NCBI GenBank assembly: GCA_018056405.1
Contig: JAGPFT010000147.1
Location: 1-7,098 of the forward strand
Direction: 5' to 3'
Length of the DNA stretch: 7,098 nucleotides
Origin: Anaerolineae bacterium
GTDB lineage: Bacteria > Chloroflexota > Anaerolineae > Aggregatilineales > Aggregatilineaceae
In this document: positions 1-5,546 of the stretch, piece after piece
How the letters are laid out: the number at the start of each line of letters is the position of its first letter
Numbering within the stretch: the stretch's first letter is position 1
Notes under the pieces: generated by a model
Told to the model about the DNA's origin: nothing
Databases searched by the model: none
The model's input: the letters and a program-made list of their open reading frames with translations, nothing else
Program-made: the position numbers and the translations under genes

Positions 1-51
1 CTCCAACGTGGAGAGGGGGCAAGCCGAGCGCAGCGAGGCCGGGGGTGAGGT
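1..51. repeat. Palindromic intergenic element, copy 1 (left arm cut by window edge)
   Basis: Begins inside the apical hairpin (CTCCA-ACG-TGGAG, 1-13) and continues through GGAGAGGGGGC, the inner block GCCGAGCGCAGCGAGGC (23-39) and the outer arm GGGGGTGAGGT (41-51). The missing left arm would lie before the window. Same family as 3451-3546 and 6974-7068. Open frames across it are repeat translations, not genes. Confidence 0.85.
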
Positions 52-83
52 CAACCAGGGGGCGCAACAGCGTGTCACCCGCT

Positions 84-122
84 GTAGGGGTATACCCACA
101 GGAAACGCCGTAGGGGTATACC
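84..122. repeat. Two GTAGGGGTATACC motifs 26 bp apart
   Basis: The 13-base string GTAGGGGTATACC occurs at 84-96 and again at 110-122. Each holds a symmetrical core: GGGTATACCC (88-97) is a perfect 10-base palindrome and GGTATACC (115-122) a perfect 8-base one. The 26-base spacing is about two and a half helical turns. The core could be a protein-binding site, or part of another dispersed repeat family, since GTAGGGG also occurs at 6944-6950 and inverted at 392-398. No gene starts nearby, so I favour the repeat reading. Confidence 0.6.
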
Positions 123-149
123 AACCCGACACGGCAGACGTGCGGCTTT

Positions 150-239
150 ACCTCACCCCTCTCCACACGCGGAGAGGGGACGTAACTACACCATGACTCC
201 CCCTCTCCACCACGTGGAGAGGGGGCCGGGGGGTGAGGC
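150..239. repeat. Palindromic intergenic element, copy 2 (compact double hairpin)
   Basis: Outer arms CCTCACCCC (151-159) and GGGGTGAGG (230-238) enclose two hairpins: CCCCTCTCC (156-164) with GGAGAGGGG (171-179), sharing CCCC with the outer arm, and CCCCCTCTCCAC (199-210) with GTGGAGAGGGGG (214-225) around a 3-base loop. Unlike the other copies it lacks the GCCGAGC...GCGAGGC block, so it is a reduced or rearranged form. The 12-bp stem could act as a transcription barrier. Confidence 0.85.
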
Positions 240-457
240 TTTCAAAGGCTTCTGACGCGGACATGAGCGCCCGTCTGGTCACGTTCCGAGACAAGGGTGA
301 TGAGCAGTTCCAGTTGTCGTCACCGCCAGGGAGTAAAACCTTATGGCCGGATTTCGTCGCATAGCCCTCCGTCGTGTGACACTCTGCTGCGCCCCTACGA
401 AACCAGCGCGTGCTTAGTTCGCCAACAGTATCGCAAGCAGGGAAAGGGGAGAAGCTC
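240..457. other. Intergenic stretch with no recognised gene
   Basis: I see no convincing coding region or RNA gene here. The only landmarks are GGATTTCGTCGC (349-360) with ACCTTA at 338-343, both echoed upstream of the glycosidase-like gene, and an inverted GTAGGGG (CCCCTAC, 392-398). The open frames here start without a ribosome site and run into antisense of the Thr/Pro tail. Confidence 0.5.
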
Positions 458-481
458 TCCCTCCCCGCTGGCCGGGAGGGA
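458..481. repeat. Inverted repeat downstream of the glycosidase-like gene
   Basis: TCCCTCCC (458-465) pairs perfectly with GGGAGGGA (474-481) around an 8-base loop. On the minus strand it lies about 93 bases past the stop of the glycosidase-like gene. There is no T-run after the stem, so it is not a standard intrinsic terminator. It could still be a 3' stabilising stem or a dispersed repeat fragment. Confidence 0.55.
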
Positions 482-493
482 CTTACAGGGTGG

Positions 494-527
494 GGGCAGG
501 GCGCTACCCATGCGCCATGCCCTGCCC
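494..527 (-). terminator. Possible terminator stem after the glycosidase-like gene
   Basis: GGGCAGGGC (494-502) pairs perfectly with GCCCTGCCC (519-527) around a 16-base loop, 46 bases beyond the stop codon of the minus-strand gene at 574. The stem is GC-rich and well placed, but no T-tract follows on the minus strand. Termination is therefore only a possibility; it may instead be a repeat of the kind found at 458-481. Confidence 0.3.
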
Positions 528-573
528 GCTACGCCGAGCGTGCGGAGTTCATACGCGCTCTAGCTCTCGCCGA

Positions 574-3315
574 TCACGATGTGGGCGTGCTGCTTGTCGG
601 CGTGGGTGTGCGAGTGGGAGTCCGTGTATTCGTCGGCGTGCGCGACGGTGACAGCGTGCGCGTAGGCGTCCGCGATAGCGTTGCGGTGGCAGTAGCGGTA
701 GCTGTTGCGCTAGGCGTGCGTGTCGCAGTAGGTGTTCTCGTCGCGGTCTTCGTCGGTGAGGGCGTTGCCGTCGCCGTCGCCGTGAAAGTGGCGGTAGGGC
801 TTGGCGTGGCCGTCGCCGTGAAAGTAGCGGTAGGGCTTGGCGTGGCCGTCGCGGTCGCGGAGGGTGTCAGGGTGACCGTCGCCGTCGGTGAGGGCGTGGC
901 CGTCGCGGTCGGCGTGTCGGAGGGGGTGATTGTCGGTGTCGGCGTCAGCGTGATCTGCGGCGTGCGCGTAGCAAACTGCGTGGCAGCCGGGGTCTCCACG
1001 ACCTCCGGCCCCGACACACGCACGGCGCGTAGCGCCAGCGGAGAGGTCATGGGCGGCAAGCTGACGCGCAGGACGCCTCCGGCCTGATCGCTCAGCGTCA
1101 CGGCGTCGTCGCCCAACACGCTACCCGTCGCCACATCCCAGAATACGACACGATACTGGCCGGTCGGCATGTCCGGTAGCAGCAGGTCCATTGTGATCGG
1201 CTCCAGGCTCAACACGTCTGCCGCCAACTCCCACGTGTAGTCCCGTTGCTGCACCCAGGCAAGCGCATAGCCGCGCTCGCTGTCGGCCAGGCTCAGCGCG
1301 CGCGCGGGCGTGCGGTAGCGCGCGATCTCGATGTACCCAAGTTGCAGCCAGTCCTCGCCCAGGTTGTCGAGCACCACCAGGTGCTCGCCGGCGCTGATTG
1401 GCAGCGTCACGAGAATATCCTGGCTGCCCGCGCTGAAGTCCACCCGTGCCACTTCCACGCCGTCAATAGTAATGACCAGCACCGCCGGCGCATCTACCGA
1501 GACGCTCTGCACATGAATGCTCAGTTCGGTGTCAACCGGCGGCGCGATGACATAAGTCTGGGGGCGACTGCGCTCGGCGTTACGCTCGCCGTACAGGAAG
1601 CTGGGCAGGTCAGTGACCGACGGCACTGCCCCATCGGCGGTGATCCAGTAAATCTGATCGGACGGGACAGGCGCGAGCACATCGCGGCTGAATCCGTCCA
1701 CGCGCACGGCATCGTAGATCAGGGGATCGCTGGCTACCAGCCGCGCCTGCACAGGAACAAGGCCCGGCGTCTCCCACAATGCGTCGCGCGCAAAGGTCGC
1801 CAGCGAGTCGTAGAGGCTGTACAGATTCTGCCGGTCAATATACGTGTCCCACCACCAGGACATCGCGCCGCCTGCCGCGCCCGACAGCGCCGCAGCCCAA
1901 ATCGTATTGCTGACATGGATTCCGGCAGGATCGTCTGCCGTCGGCTCGAACCAGGGATTCAGCGAGAACTCAGTCAGCAGAACGGGGCGCTTCGTCCGGC
2001 TGAGGGCGTCGGCCACGCTGCGCACCGTGCCCGCGACCTGGTCCTCTGCCGCAACCAGGGGGCGCGACTGGTAGTAGTGCACAGGCACGAAATCCAGCAC
2101 ATTGCTGTCAAACAGGATGGCATCGAGGTTGCGCGCCCCCACCGTCACCAGGTGATCGTAGGGGTCAATGTCGCGCAAATACTGCGTCATCTCGCGCAGC
2201 CACGGCTCGGCGCGCGACGGCGAATAACCCAACACGCCGTCCACCGCATCTACCAACTCCCAGGCGAAGATGCGCGGGCTATAGCCCCAACGCGCCACTG
2301 CATAGCGCAGCCGTTGCTGGATTAGCGCCTTGGCCTCCGCATCCGTGAAGAGCAGACCGGGCCTGCTCAACGGGCCGCCGTTGGTTGCGTTGAGCGGGTT
2401 GATCACCCAACTTGCCTGAAGCGGGGGACGCGGCACATCATCAGGAATGGCTACGGGTGGCACCACCTTGTTGGTGAGCGCCTGGTGCCACACCAGCACC
2501 ACCTGCAGGTAAATATCGCGCTCCTCAGCCAGCCGCAACAGCGAATCCATGCGCCACGCCGCTGCCTGCGCCGCGTCGTAGTTGCCCGCTGGCCCCGGCC
2601 AATCCAGCCCAATGAACCAGGGCACGTCAATGAACACGCGCGCGTAGTTCGCCCCCGCGTCGCTCAGCGCTTCCAGCCAGCGCGCGTAGGCGTAGATGCC
2701 GCCGATCTCATCCCACGACCAGGCGAGATTCTGCCCGATGGGGAAGTACACCCCGCCGTTGTCGAACGCAAAGTAGCGCGAGGTTGGCCCCACGCTCACA
2801 AAACCTGGCTGCTCCGACGGCACAACATCGAATGTACCCTGCTCAATAGCTCGGATACCGGCGCTGTCACGGGCTTCAATAGTGTACGTCCATCGTCCCA
2901 CCTGGTCTGGCGCGAAGCGCACGCGCCACTGCCCATCCCCTGTTGGTTCCAGCTTCTCCACAAGGCAGTCCGTCAGGCAAGCGTCGCGGTACGGTCGCAT
3001 GAAGAAGCCGGGCACGCGCTGCGCTGCGCCAGCCGGCGGGCGGAACGTGGCCATCACGTCAATCTCGGCGGGATCGTAGGGATTCTCGTAGGAGCCGTTC
3101 AACGCGACGGGCAGCTCTAGCAGCTCGTACAGCCGGACAGTAGTGATCGGCGCCACCGTCGGCAGCGGCGTCCGCTCCGACAAGATCGTGGGAGCCGGGC
3201 TGGGTGTCTGCTCCTGCGCGGGTTGTAGCGTCTGTGGAATGATCACTACAGCGGTGATCCACAGGGCAATCACCAGAGCGAAAGTCCAGGGGGTGTGCTT
3301 CGCGCGGTCGGACAT
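574..3315 (-). CDS. Membrane-anchored DUF5060/cellulase-like glycosidase with altered catalytic site and Thr/Pro-rich tail
   Basis: Surface glycoside hydrolase-like protein, 913 residues from the ATG at 3315. A TTG 12 codons upstream (3351) is also in frame, but the ATG puts the charged residues and hydrophobic helix (about 11-28) at the normal distance for a signal or anchor; neither start has a clear ribosome site. Order: helix; Pro/Thr linker (33-58); DUF5060-like beta domain (about 59-166, two cysteines at 113 and 117); (beta/alpha)8 barrel (about 175-515); beta-sandwich (about 584-668); C-terminal beta domain with AWVQQRDYTW (686-695) and YRVVFWDVATG (721-731), as in many DUF5060 enzymes; then about 140 residues of Thr/Pro/Ala/Ser repeats with no LPXTG or closing helix. 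The barrel keeps the nucleophile region LLTEF (E449) and VHYY (412-415). Where clan GH-A enzymes have W-E-x-x-N-E, this protein reads WELVDAVD (352-359), so the acid/base Glu is Ala357. Substrate unknown; it may bind rather than cleave glycan. The fold is confident, activity is not. Confidence 0.85.
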   Translation of the reverse strand: MSDRAKHTPWTFALVIALWITAVVIIPQTLQPAQEQTPSPAPTILSERTPLPTVAPITTVRLYELLELPVALNGSYENPYDPAEIDVMATFRPPAGAAQRVPGFFMRPYRDACLTDCLVEKLEPTGDGQWRVRFAPDQVGRWTYTIEARDSAGIRAIEQGTFDVVPSEQPGFVSVGPTSRYFAFDNGGVYFPIGQNLAWSWDEIGGIYAYARWLEALSDAGANYARVFIDVPWFIGLDWPGPAGNYDAAQAAAWRMDSLLRLAEERDIYLQVVLVWHQALTNKVVPPVAIPDDVPRPPLQASWVINPLNATNGGPLSRPGLLFTDAEAKALIQQRLRYAVARWGYSPRIFAWELVDAVDGVLGYSPSRAEPWLREMTQYLRDIDPYDHLVTVGARNLDAILFDSNVLDFVPVHYYQSRPLVAAEDQVAGTVRSVADALSRTKRPVLLTEFSLNPWFEPTADDPAGIHVSNTIWAAALSGAAGGAMSWWWDTYIDRQNLYSLYDSLATFARDALWETPGLVPVQARLVASDPLIYDAVRVDGFSRDVLAPVPSDQIYWITADGAVPSVTDLPSFLYGERNAERSRPQTYVIAPPVDTELSIHVQSVSVDAPAVLVITIDGVEVARVDFSAGSQDILVTLPISAGEHLVVLDNLGEDWLQLGYIEIARYRTPARALSLADSERGYALAWVQQRDYTWELAADVLSLEPITMDLLLPDMPTGQYRVVFWDVATGSVLGDDAVTLSDQAGGVLRVSLPPMTSPLALRAVRVSGPEVVETPAATQFATRTPQITLTPTPTITPSDTPTATATPSPTATVTLTPSATATATPSPTATFTATATPSPTATFTATATATPSPTKTATRTPTATRTPSATATATATATLSRTPTRTLSPSRTPTNTRTPTRTPTPTSSTPTS
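773..852 (-). repeat. 36-bp tandem repeat coding the Thr/Pro tail
   Basis: About 2.2 copies of a 36-base unit; the segment 773-816 recurs at 809-852 with one mismatch (790 versus 826). The unit encodes 12 residues (TATPSPTATFTA) inside the low-complexity tail of the minus-strand glycosidase-like gene. Because the period is a multiple of three, gain or loss of units lengthens or shortens the tail without a frameshift. The near identity of the two copies suggests recent duplication. Confidence 0.85.
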
Positions 3316-3375
3316 AGCAGAAGTGTAATTCAGACTACACGAAATGCGCAAATACCCATTCTTACCGAAAACCTA

Positions 3376-3387
3376 CCTTAGTTAAGG
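3376..3387. promoter_or_regulatory. Short palindrome upstream of the glycosidase-like gene
   Basis: CCTTA-GT-TAAGG is a 12-base inverted repeat with a 2-base centre, 61 bases upstream of the ATG at 3315. It sits at the edge of the one AT-richer stretch (about 3316-3388) in this GC-rich window, which is where the minus-strand promoter is expected. On the minus strand TTAACT lies within it and TAAGAAT follows about 15 bases later, a weak -35/-10 pair with short spacing. Operator or promoter function is inferred from position only. Confidence 0.25.
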
Positions 3388-3450
3388 GGGATTTCGTCGC
3401 GTGCCTGAGTGTAGCAGAGTTCGGTCAGGCAGTTTGCTGCGCGCTGGTTT

Positions 3451-3546
3451 ACCTCACCCCCGCTCGGCCTGCTGACGCGGGCCTCGCCGCCCCCTCTCCA
3501 GCATGGAGAGGGGGCAAGCCGAGCGTAGCGAGGCTGGGGGTGAGGT
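3451..3546. repeat. Palindromic intergenic element, copy 3 (complete)
   Basis: Outer arms ACCTCACCCCC and GGGGGTGAGGT close a 96-base element. The apex is a perfect 12-bp stem, 3489-3500 with 3504-3515, around the loop GCA. Between them the left arm carries GCTCGGC then CCTCGCC, and the right arm GCCGAGC then GCGAGGC. These middle blocks are complementary but in an order that cannot nest in one simple hairpin. It lies between the two divergent transcription units. Confidence 0.9.
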
Positions 3547-3570
3547 CAATGCCCCACGCCAAGCGAATCG

Positions 3571-3588
3571 CTGACAACCTTTGCGCGC
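3571..3588 (+). repeat. 18-base motif beside element copy 3
   Basis: CTGACAACCTTTGCGCGC starts 24 bases after the end of the palindromic element and points toward the operon. The reverse complement of 6926-6943, beside the element after the operon, matches it at 16 of 18 positions. Confidence 0.6.
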
Positions 3589-3627
3589 ACCCCGCGTGCC
3601 GCACGCTTCGCCGCCTCGCCTCGCTGT

Positions 3628-3636
3628 TGGTACAAT
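3628..3636 (+). promoter_or_regulatory. Extended -10 promoter of the four-gene operon
   Basis: TGGTACAAT matches the extended -10 consensus TGnTATAAT with one mismatch and lies 76 bases before the ATG at 3713. No good -35 hexamer is seen 16-18 bases upstream, which is normal for extended -10 promoters. The predicted transcript start near 3643 gives a leader of about 70 bases. It is the only convincing promoter on the plus strand before the operon, and the short gaps between the four genes suggest it drives them all. Confidence 0.6.
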
Positions 3637-3696
3637 CACTGCTGTGAGCGCGTTATGACACCGCGACTCACCAGTCAGCACCCCTCTTCACCCGCT

Positions 3697-3712
3697 TGGA
3701 AAGGATCGCAGC
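3697..3712 (+). promoter_or_regulatory. Ribosome binding site of the DUF1015 gene, shared leader motif
   Basis: TGGAAAGGATCGCAGC runs directly into the ATG at 3713; AAAGGA is the Shine-Dalgarno core. Nearly the same string, lacking one T, precedes the ACT-domain gene at 5072-5086. Confidence 0.6.
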
Positions 3713-5056
3713 ATGGCTGTTGTCAAGCCATTTCGCGCCGTGCGCTTCAACCGGGATCGCATTGCCGACCTGCAGGCCGTCGTCAGCCAGCCCTACGACA
3801 GGATAGACGACGCGCTGCGCGAGCGTTACCTGGCACTCAGCCCGCACAACGTGGTGCGCATCATCCTCAACCCGCCCCAGCCGGGCGACAATCCCGCCAG
3901 CCCCCAGGGGCCGAACGTCTACACGCGCGCCCGTGACACCTACCAGGCATGGCTGCACGAGGGAGTTCTGCGCCGCGAGGAGCGGCCCGCCTTCTACGTC
4001 TACGCGCAGACCTTCCGCGTGGACGGGCGTGTCTACACGCGGCACGGCCTGATCGCCGCCGTCGCCCTGACTGACTTCGCCGAGGGCACTATCCTGCCCC
4101 ACGAGCGCACGCACAACGGCCCGCAAGAAGACCGTCTGCGCCTGCTGGCGACCGTCCAGGCCAACACCGAGCAGATTTTTCTGCTCTATCCCGACGCACA
4201 GAACACCGTCAACCGGATCGCGCAGGACGCGCTCGGCGACCGCCCGCCCGACGTGGACATCGCCGAGCCTGGCGAGCCGGATGTCCGCCAGCAGCTTTGG
4301 GCGCTCACCGATCCGGCGGCCCTGGCTGCCATCGAGGCGGCGCTGGCCCCCCTGCGCGGCCTGATCATCGCCGATGGCCACCACCGCTACAGCACCGGCC
4401 TGACCTACCGCGACCAGCAGCGCCGCGCGCACCCCGCCGCGCCGCCCAACGCCGCGTTCAACTTCGTCCAGGCGACGCTGGTCAGCATGGACGACCCCGG
4501 CCTGGTCATCCTGCCGACTCACCGCGAAATCTGCCACTTCAACGAGCGGAGCGCGGGGGATGTGCTGCGCCGGGCGGCGCAAGCCTTCACCGTCACGCCG
4601 GTCGCCAGCCTGGAGGCGTGCCTGGCCCAGGTCAACGCCCACCCTGCCGGTCACGCCTTCGGCTTCTACGGCGGGCCGGGCACCGGTTTCCACGTGCTCA
4701 CGCTCAAGGACGCGGCGCTGGCCCAGACGCTGATCGCCGGCGATCACTCGCCCCAGTGGAAAGAACTCGGCGTCAGCGTGCTGCACAGGATTCTCATCGA
4801 GCAGGTCGCCGGCGTGCCGGCGCGCGGCATTGAAGACAAGACGATGATCCGCTATCACCGCGACCCGCACGAGCCGGTCGCCAACATAGACGCGGGCCGC
4901 GGCAACTTCGCCTTCTTCTTGCGCGCCACACGCCTGGATCAGATCAGGACAGTGGCCACGCAGGGCGAGCCGATGCCGCAGAAAAGCACCGATTTCTACC
5001 CGAAAGTGATCTCCGGCCTGACCATGCTGCCGGTCGGGCCGAACGAACGCCTGTAG
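3713..5056 (+). CDS. DUF1015 family protein
   Basis: Cytoplasmic protein of 447 residues, close to the usual length of the DUF1015 (COG4198) family, with no signal or membrane segment. Family hallmarks are visible in order: an N-terminal strand-rich part with FRAVRFN (7-13) and VSQPYDRI (24-31); VRIILN (48-53); HERTHNGPQEDRLRL (130-144); IADGHHRYSTGL (219-230), the signature DGHHRY block; and a C-terminal MPQKSTDFYPKVISGL (421-436). The conserved acidic, histidine and arginine residues suggest an enzyme, but the biochemical function is not firmly known to me; from memory, relatives often lie beside serA-type serine biosynthesis genes. The ATG at 3713 is preceded by AAAGGA (3700-3705) with a 7-base spacer. 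It is the first gene of the operon, and the next gene starts 32 bases after its stop. That neighbour encodes an ACT (amino-acid-binding) domain, which fits a role linked to amino acids; this is inference. Confidence 0.9.
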   Translation: MAVVKPFRAVRFNRDRIADLQAVVSQPYDRIDDALRERYLALSPHNVVRIILNPPQPGDNPASPQGPNVYTRARDTYQAWLHEGVLRREERPAFYVYAQTFRVDGRVYTRHGLIAAVALTDFAEGTILPHERTHNGPQEDRLRLLATVQANTEQIFLLYPDAQNTVNRIAQDALGDRPPDVDIAEPGEPDVRQQLWALTDPAALAAIEAALAPLRGLIIADGHHRYSTGLTYRDQQRRAHPAAPPNAAFNFVQATLVSMDDPGLVILPTHREICHFNERSAGDVLRRAAQAFTVTPVASLEACLAQVNAHPAGHAFGFYGGPGTGFHVLTLKDAALAQTLIAGDHSPQWKELGVSVLHRILIEQVAGVPARGIEDKTMIRYHRDPHEPVANIDAGRGNFAFFLRATRLDQIRTVATQGEPMPQKSTDFYPKVISGLTMLPVGPNERL

Positions 5057-5071
5057 CGCACGTAGCACACG

Positions 5072-5086
5072 TGGAAAGGACGCAGC
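5072..5086 (+). promoter_or_regulatory. Ribosome binding site that fixes the ACT-gene start
   Basis: TGGAAAGGACGCAGC lies 2 bases before the ATG at 5089, with AAAGGA ending 8 bases from it. A GTG at 5071 is also in frame, but choosing it would bury this ribosome site inside the coding region, so the ATG is preferred. The string differs from the one before the DUF1015 gene (3697-3712) by a single missing base. Confidence 0.65.
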
Positions 5087-5088
5087 CC

Positions 5089-5526
5089 ATGAACGCCGCA
5101 CGACAGGCATTGGCCAGCGCCGTGTTGTATGTGGACGGGCTGGACTACGCCCTGATCCACCTGCCCGCCCCGGCGATCACCGCCGCCGCCGGCGTGCTGG
5201 CCGAGATCGGCGAGCCGTTCAGCGCCCTGATCGTAGACAAGGATGAGGTCACGCTCGTGCTGCCAGACGAGGACTGGCAGGACTTCAAGGCGCGGCTGCC
5301 CGATCACCGCGCTGCCGGCCCCTTCCGTCTGATCACCTTCGACCTGCCGCTGGCGCTCGATCTGGTTGGCTTCCTGGCGCTGGTCAGCCGCGCTCTGGCC
5401 GATGCAGGTGTGACGGTGCTCGCTTTCTCAGCCTTCGAGCGCGATCACCTGCTGGTGCCGGCCAGCCAGCTTGAGCAGGCCATCGCCGCGCTGCGCGAGA
5501 CGCAGGCACACGCCGCCCAGCCATAG
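5089..5526 (+). CDS. Small ACT-domain protein (probable amino-acid sensor)
   Basis: Protein of 145 residues without signal or membrane segment, resembling stand-alone ACT-domain proteins of the COG3602/COG3603 (ACT_3/ACT_7) type. The N-terminal part (about 19-60) has the pattern DYALIHLPAPA, then FSALIVDKDEVTLVLPDEDW (44-63). The second, clearer ACT repeat spans about 80-137: LITFDLPLALDLVGF, an alpha helix ending ALADAGV, the strand TVLAFSAFERDHLLVP, then a helix. The DHLLVP block (119-124) is typical of these families. ACT domains bind small ligands, usually amino acids, at domain interfaces, and no catalytic domain is attached, so this is a candidate regulator or sensor subunit. It sits between the DUF1015 gene (32-base gap) and the deacetylase gene (20-base gap) and is probably co-transcribed with both. 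An allosteric partnership with the DUF1015 protein is plausible but inferred. The ligand cannot be read from the sequence. Confidence 0.85.
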   Translation: MNAARQALASAVLYVDGLDYALIHLPAPAITAAAGVLAEIGEPFSALIVDKDEVTLVLPDEDWQDFKARLPDHRAAGPFRLITFDLPLALDLVGFLALVSRALADAGVTVLAFSAFERDHLLVPASQLEQAIAALRETQAHAAQP

Positions 5527-5533
5527 CAGCGCC

Positions 5534-5539
5534 GAGAGA
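5534..5539 (+). promoter_or_regulatory. Ribosome binding site supporting a TTG start
   Basis: GAGAGA ends 7 bases before the TTG at 5547. The next ATG in frame (5658) has no comparable site and would delete the twin-arginine signal peptide, so the TTG is the likely start. Confidence 0.5.
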
Positions 5540-5546
5540 AACGACC

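Larger units (their letters stand above)
3316..3712. other. Divergent intergenic region between the two transcription units
   Basis: This 397-base region separates the minus-strand glycosidase-like gene from the plus-strand operon. Left to right it holds the AT-richer putative promoter zone of the former (3316-3388), a GGATTTCGTCGC string (3389-3400), a palindromic element (3451-3546), an 18-base motif (3571-3588) also found near 6926-6943, and the operon promoter (3628-3636). The element between the two promoters may insulate them. I see no gene in it. Confidence 0.7.

Noticed and set aside
8..196. Short open frame reading through the repeats at the window start
   Set aside because: Its peptide is a translation of the palindromic element (SEAGGEV, LTPLHTRRGD), a common false gene in such genomes.
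150..239. Possible CRISPR array in the repeat-rich left end
   Set aside because: The repeats are inverted, unequal in length and not separated by uniform spacers; no cas gene is present.
410..1087. Plus-strand open frame rich in Val/Gly/Ala repeats
   Set aside because: It is the antisense of the Thr/Pro tail codons of the minus-strand gene plus intergenic repeat; it has no ribosome site and no domain.
1246..2325. 359-codon plus-strand open frame
   Set aside because: Antisense to the barrel and C-terminal domains of the glycosidase-like gene; the composition is a frame shadow.
574..3315. Glycosidase-like gene as a pseudogene
   Set aside because: The frame is intact from signal anchor to tail with all domains in order; only the active-site residues differ, so it is more likely a functional divergent protein.
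3571..3576. CTGACA as a -35 box for the operon
   Set aside because: It is 54 bases upstream of the TACAAT hexamer, and no -10 lies 16-18 bases after it; it belongs to the 18-base repeat motif instead.
5071..5088. GTG at 5071 as the ACT-gene start
   Set aside because: It would place the ribosome site inside the gene; the ATG at 5089 has correct spacing.
3668..5110. 480-codon minus-strand open frame
   Set aside because: It lies antisense to the DUF1015 gene, which shows clear family motifs; long antisense frames are expected in GC-rich codon usage.
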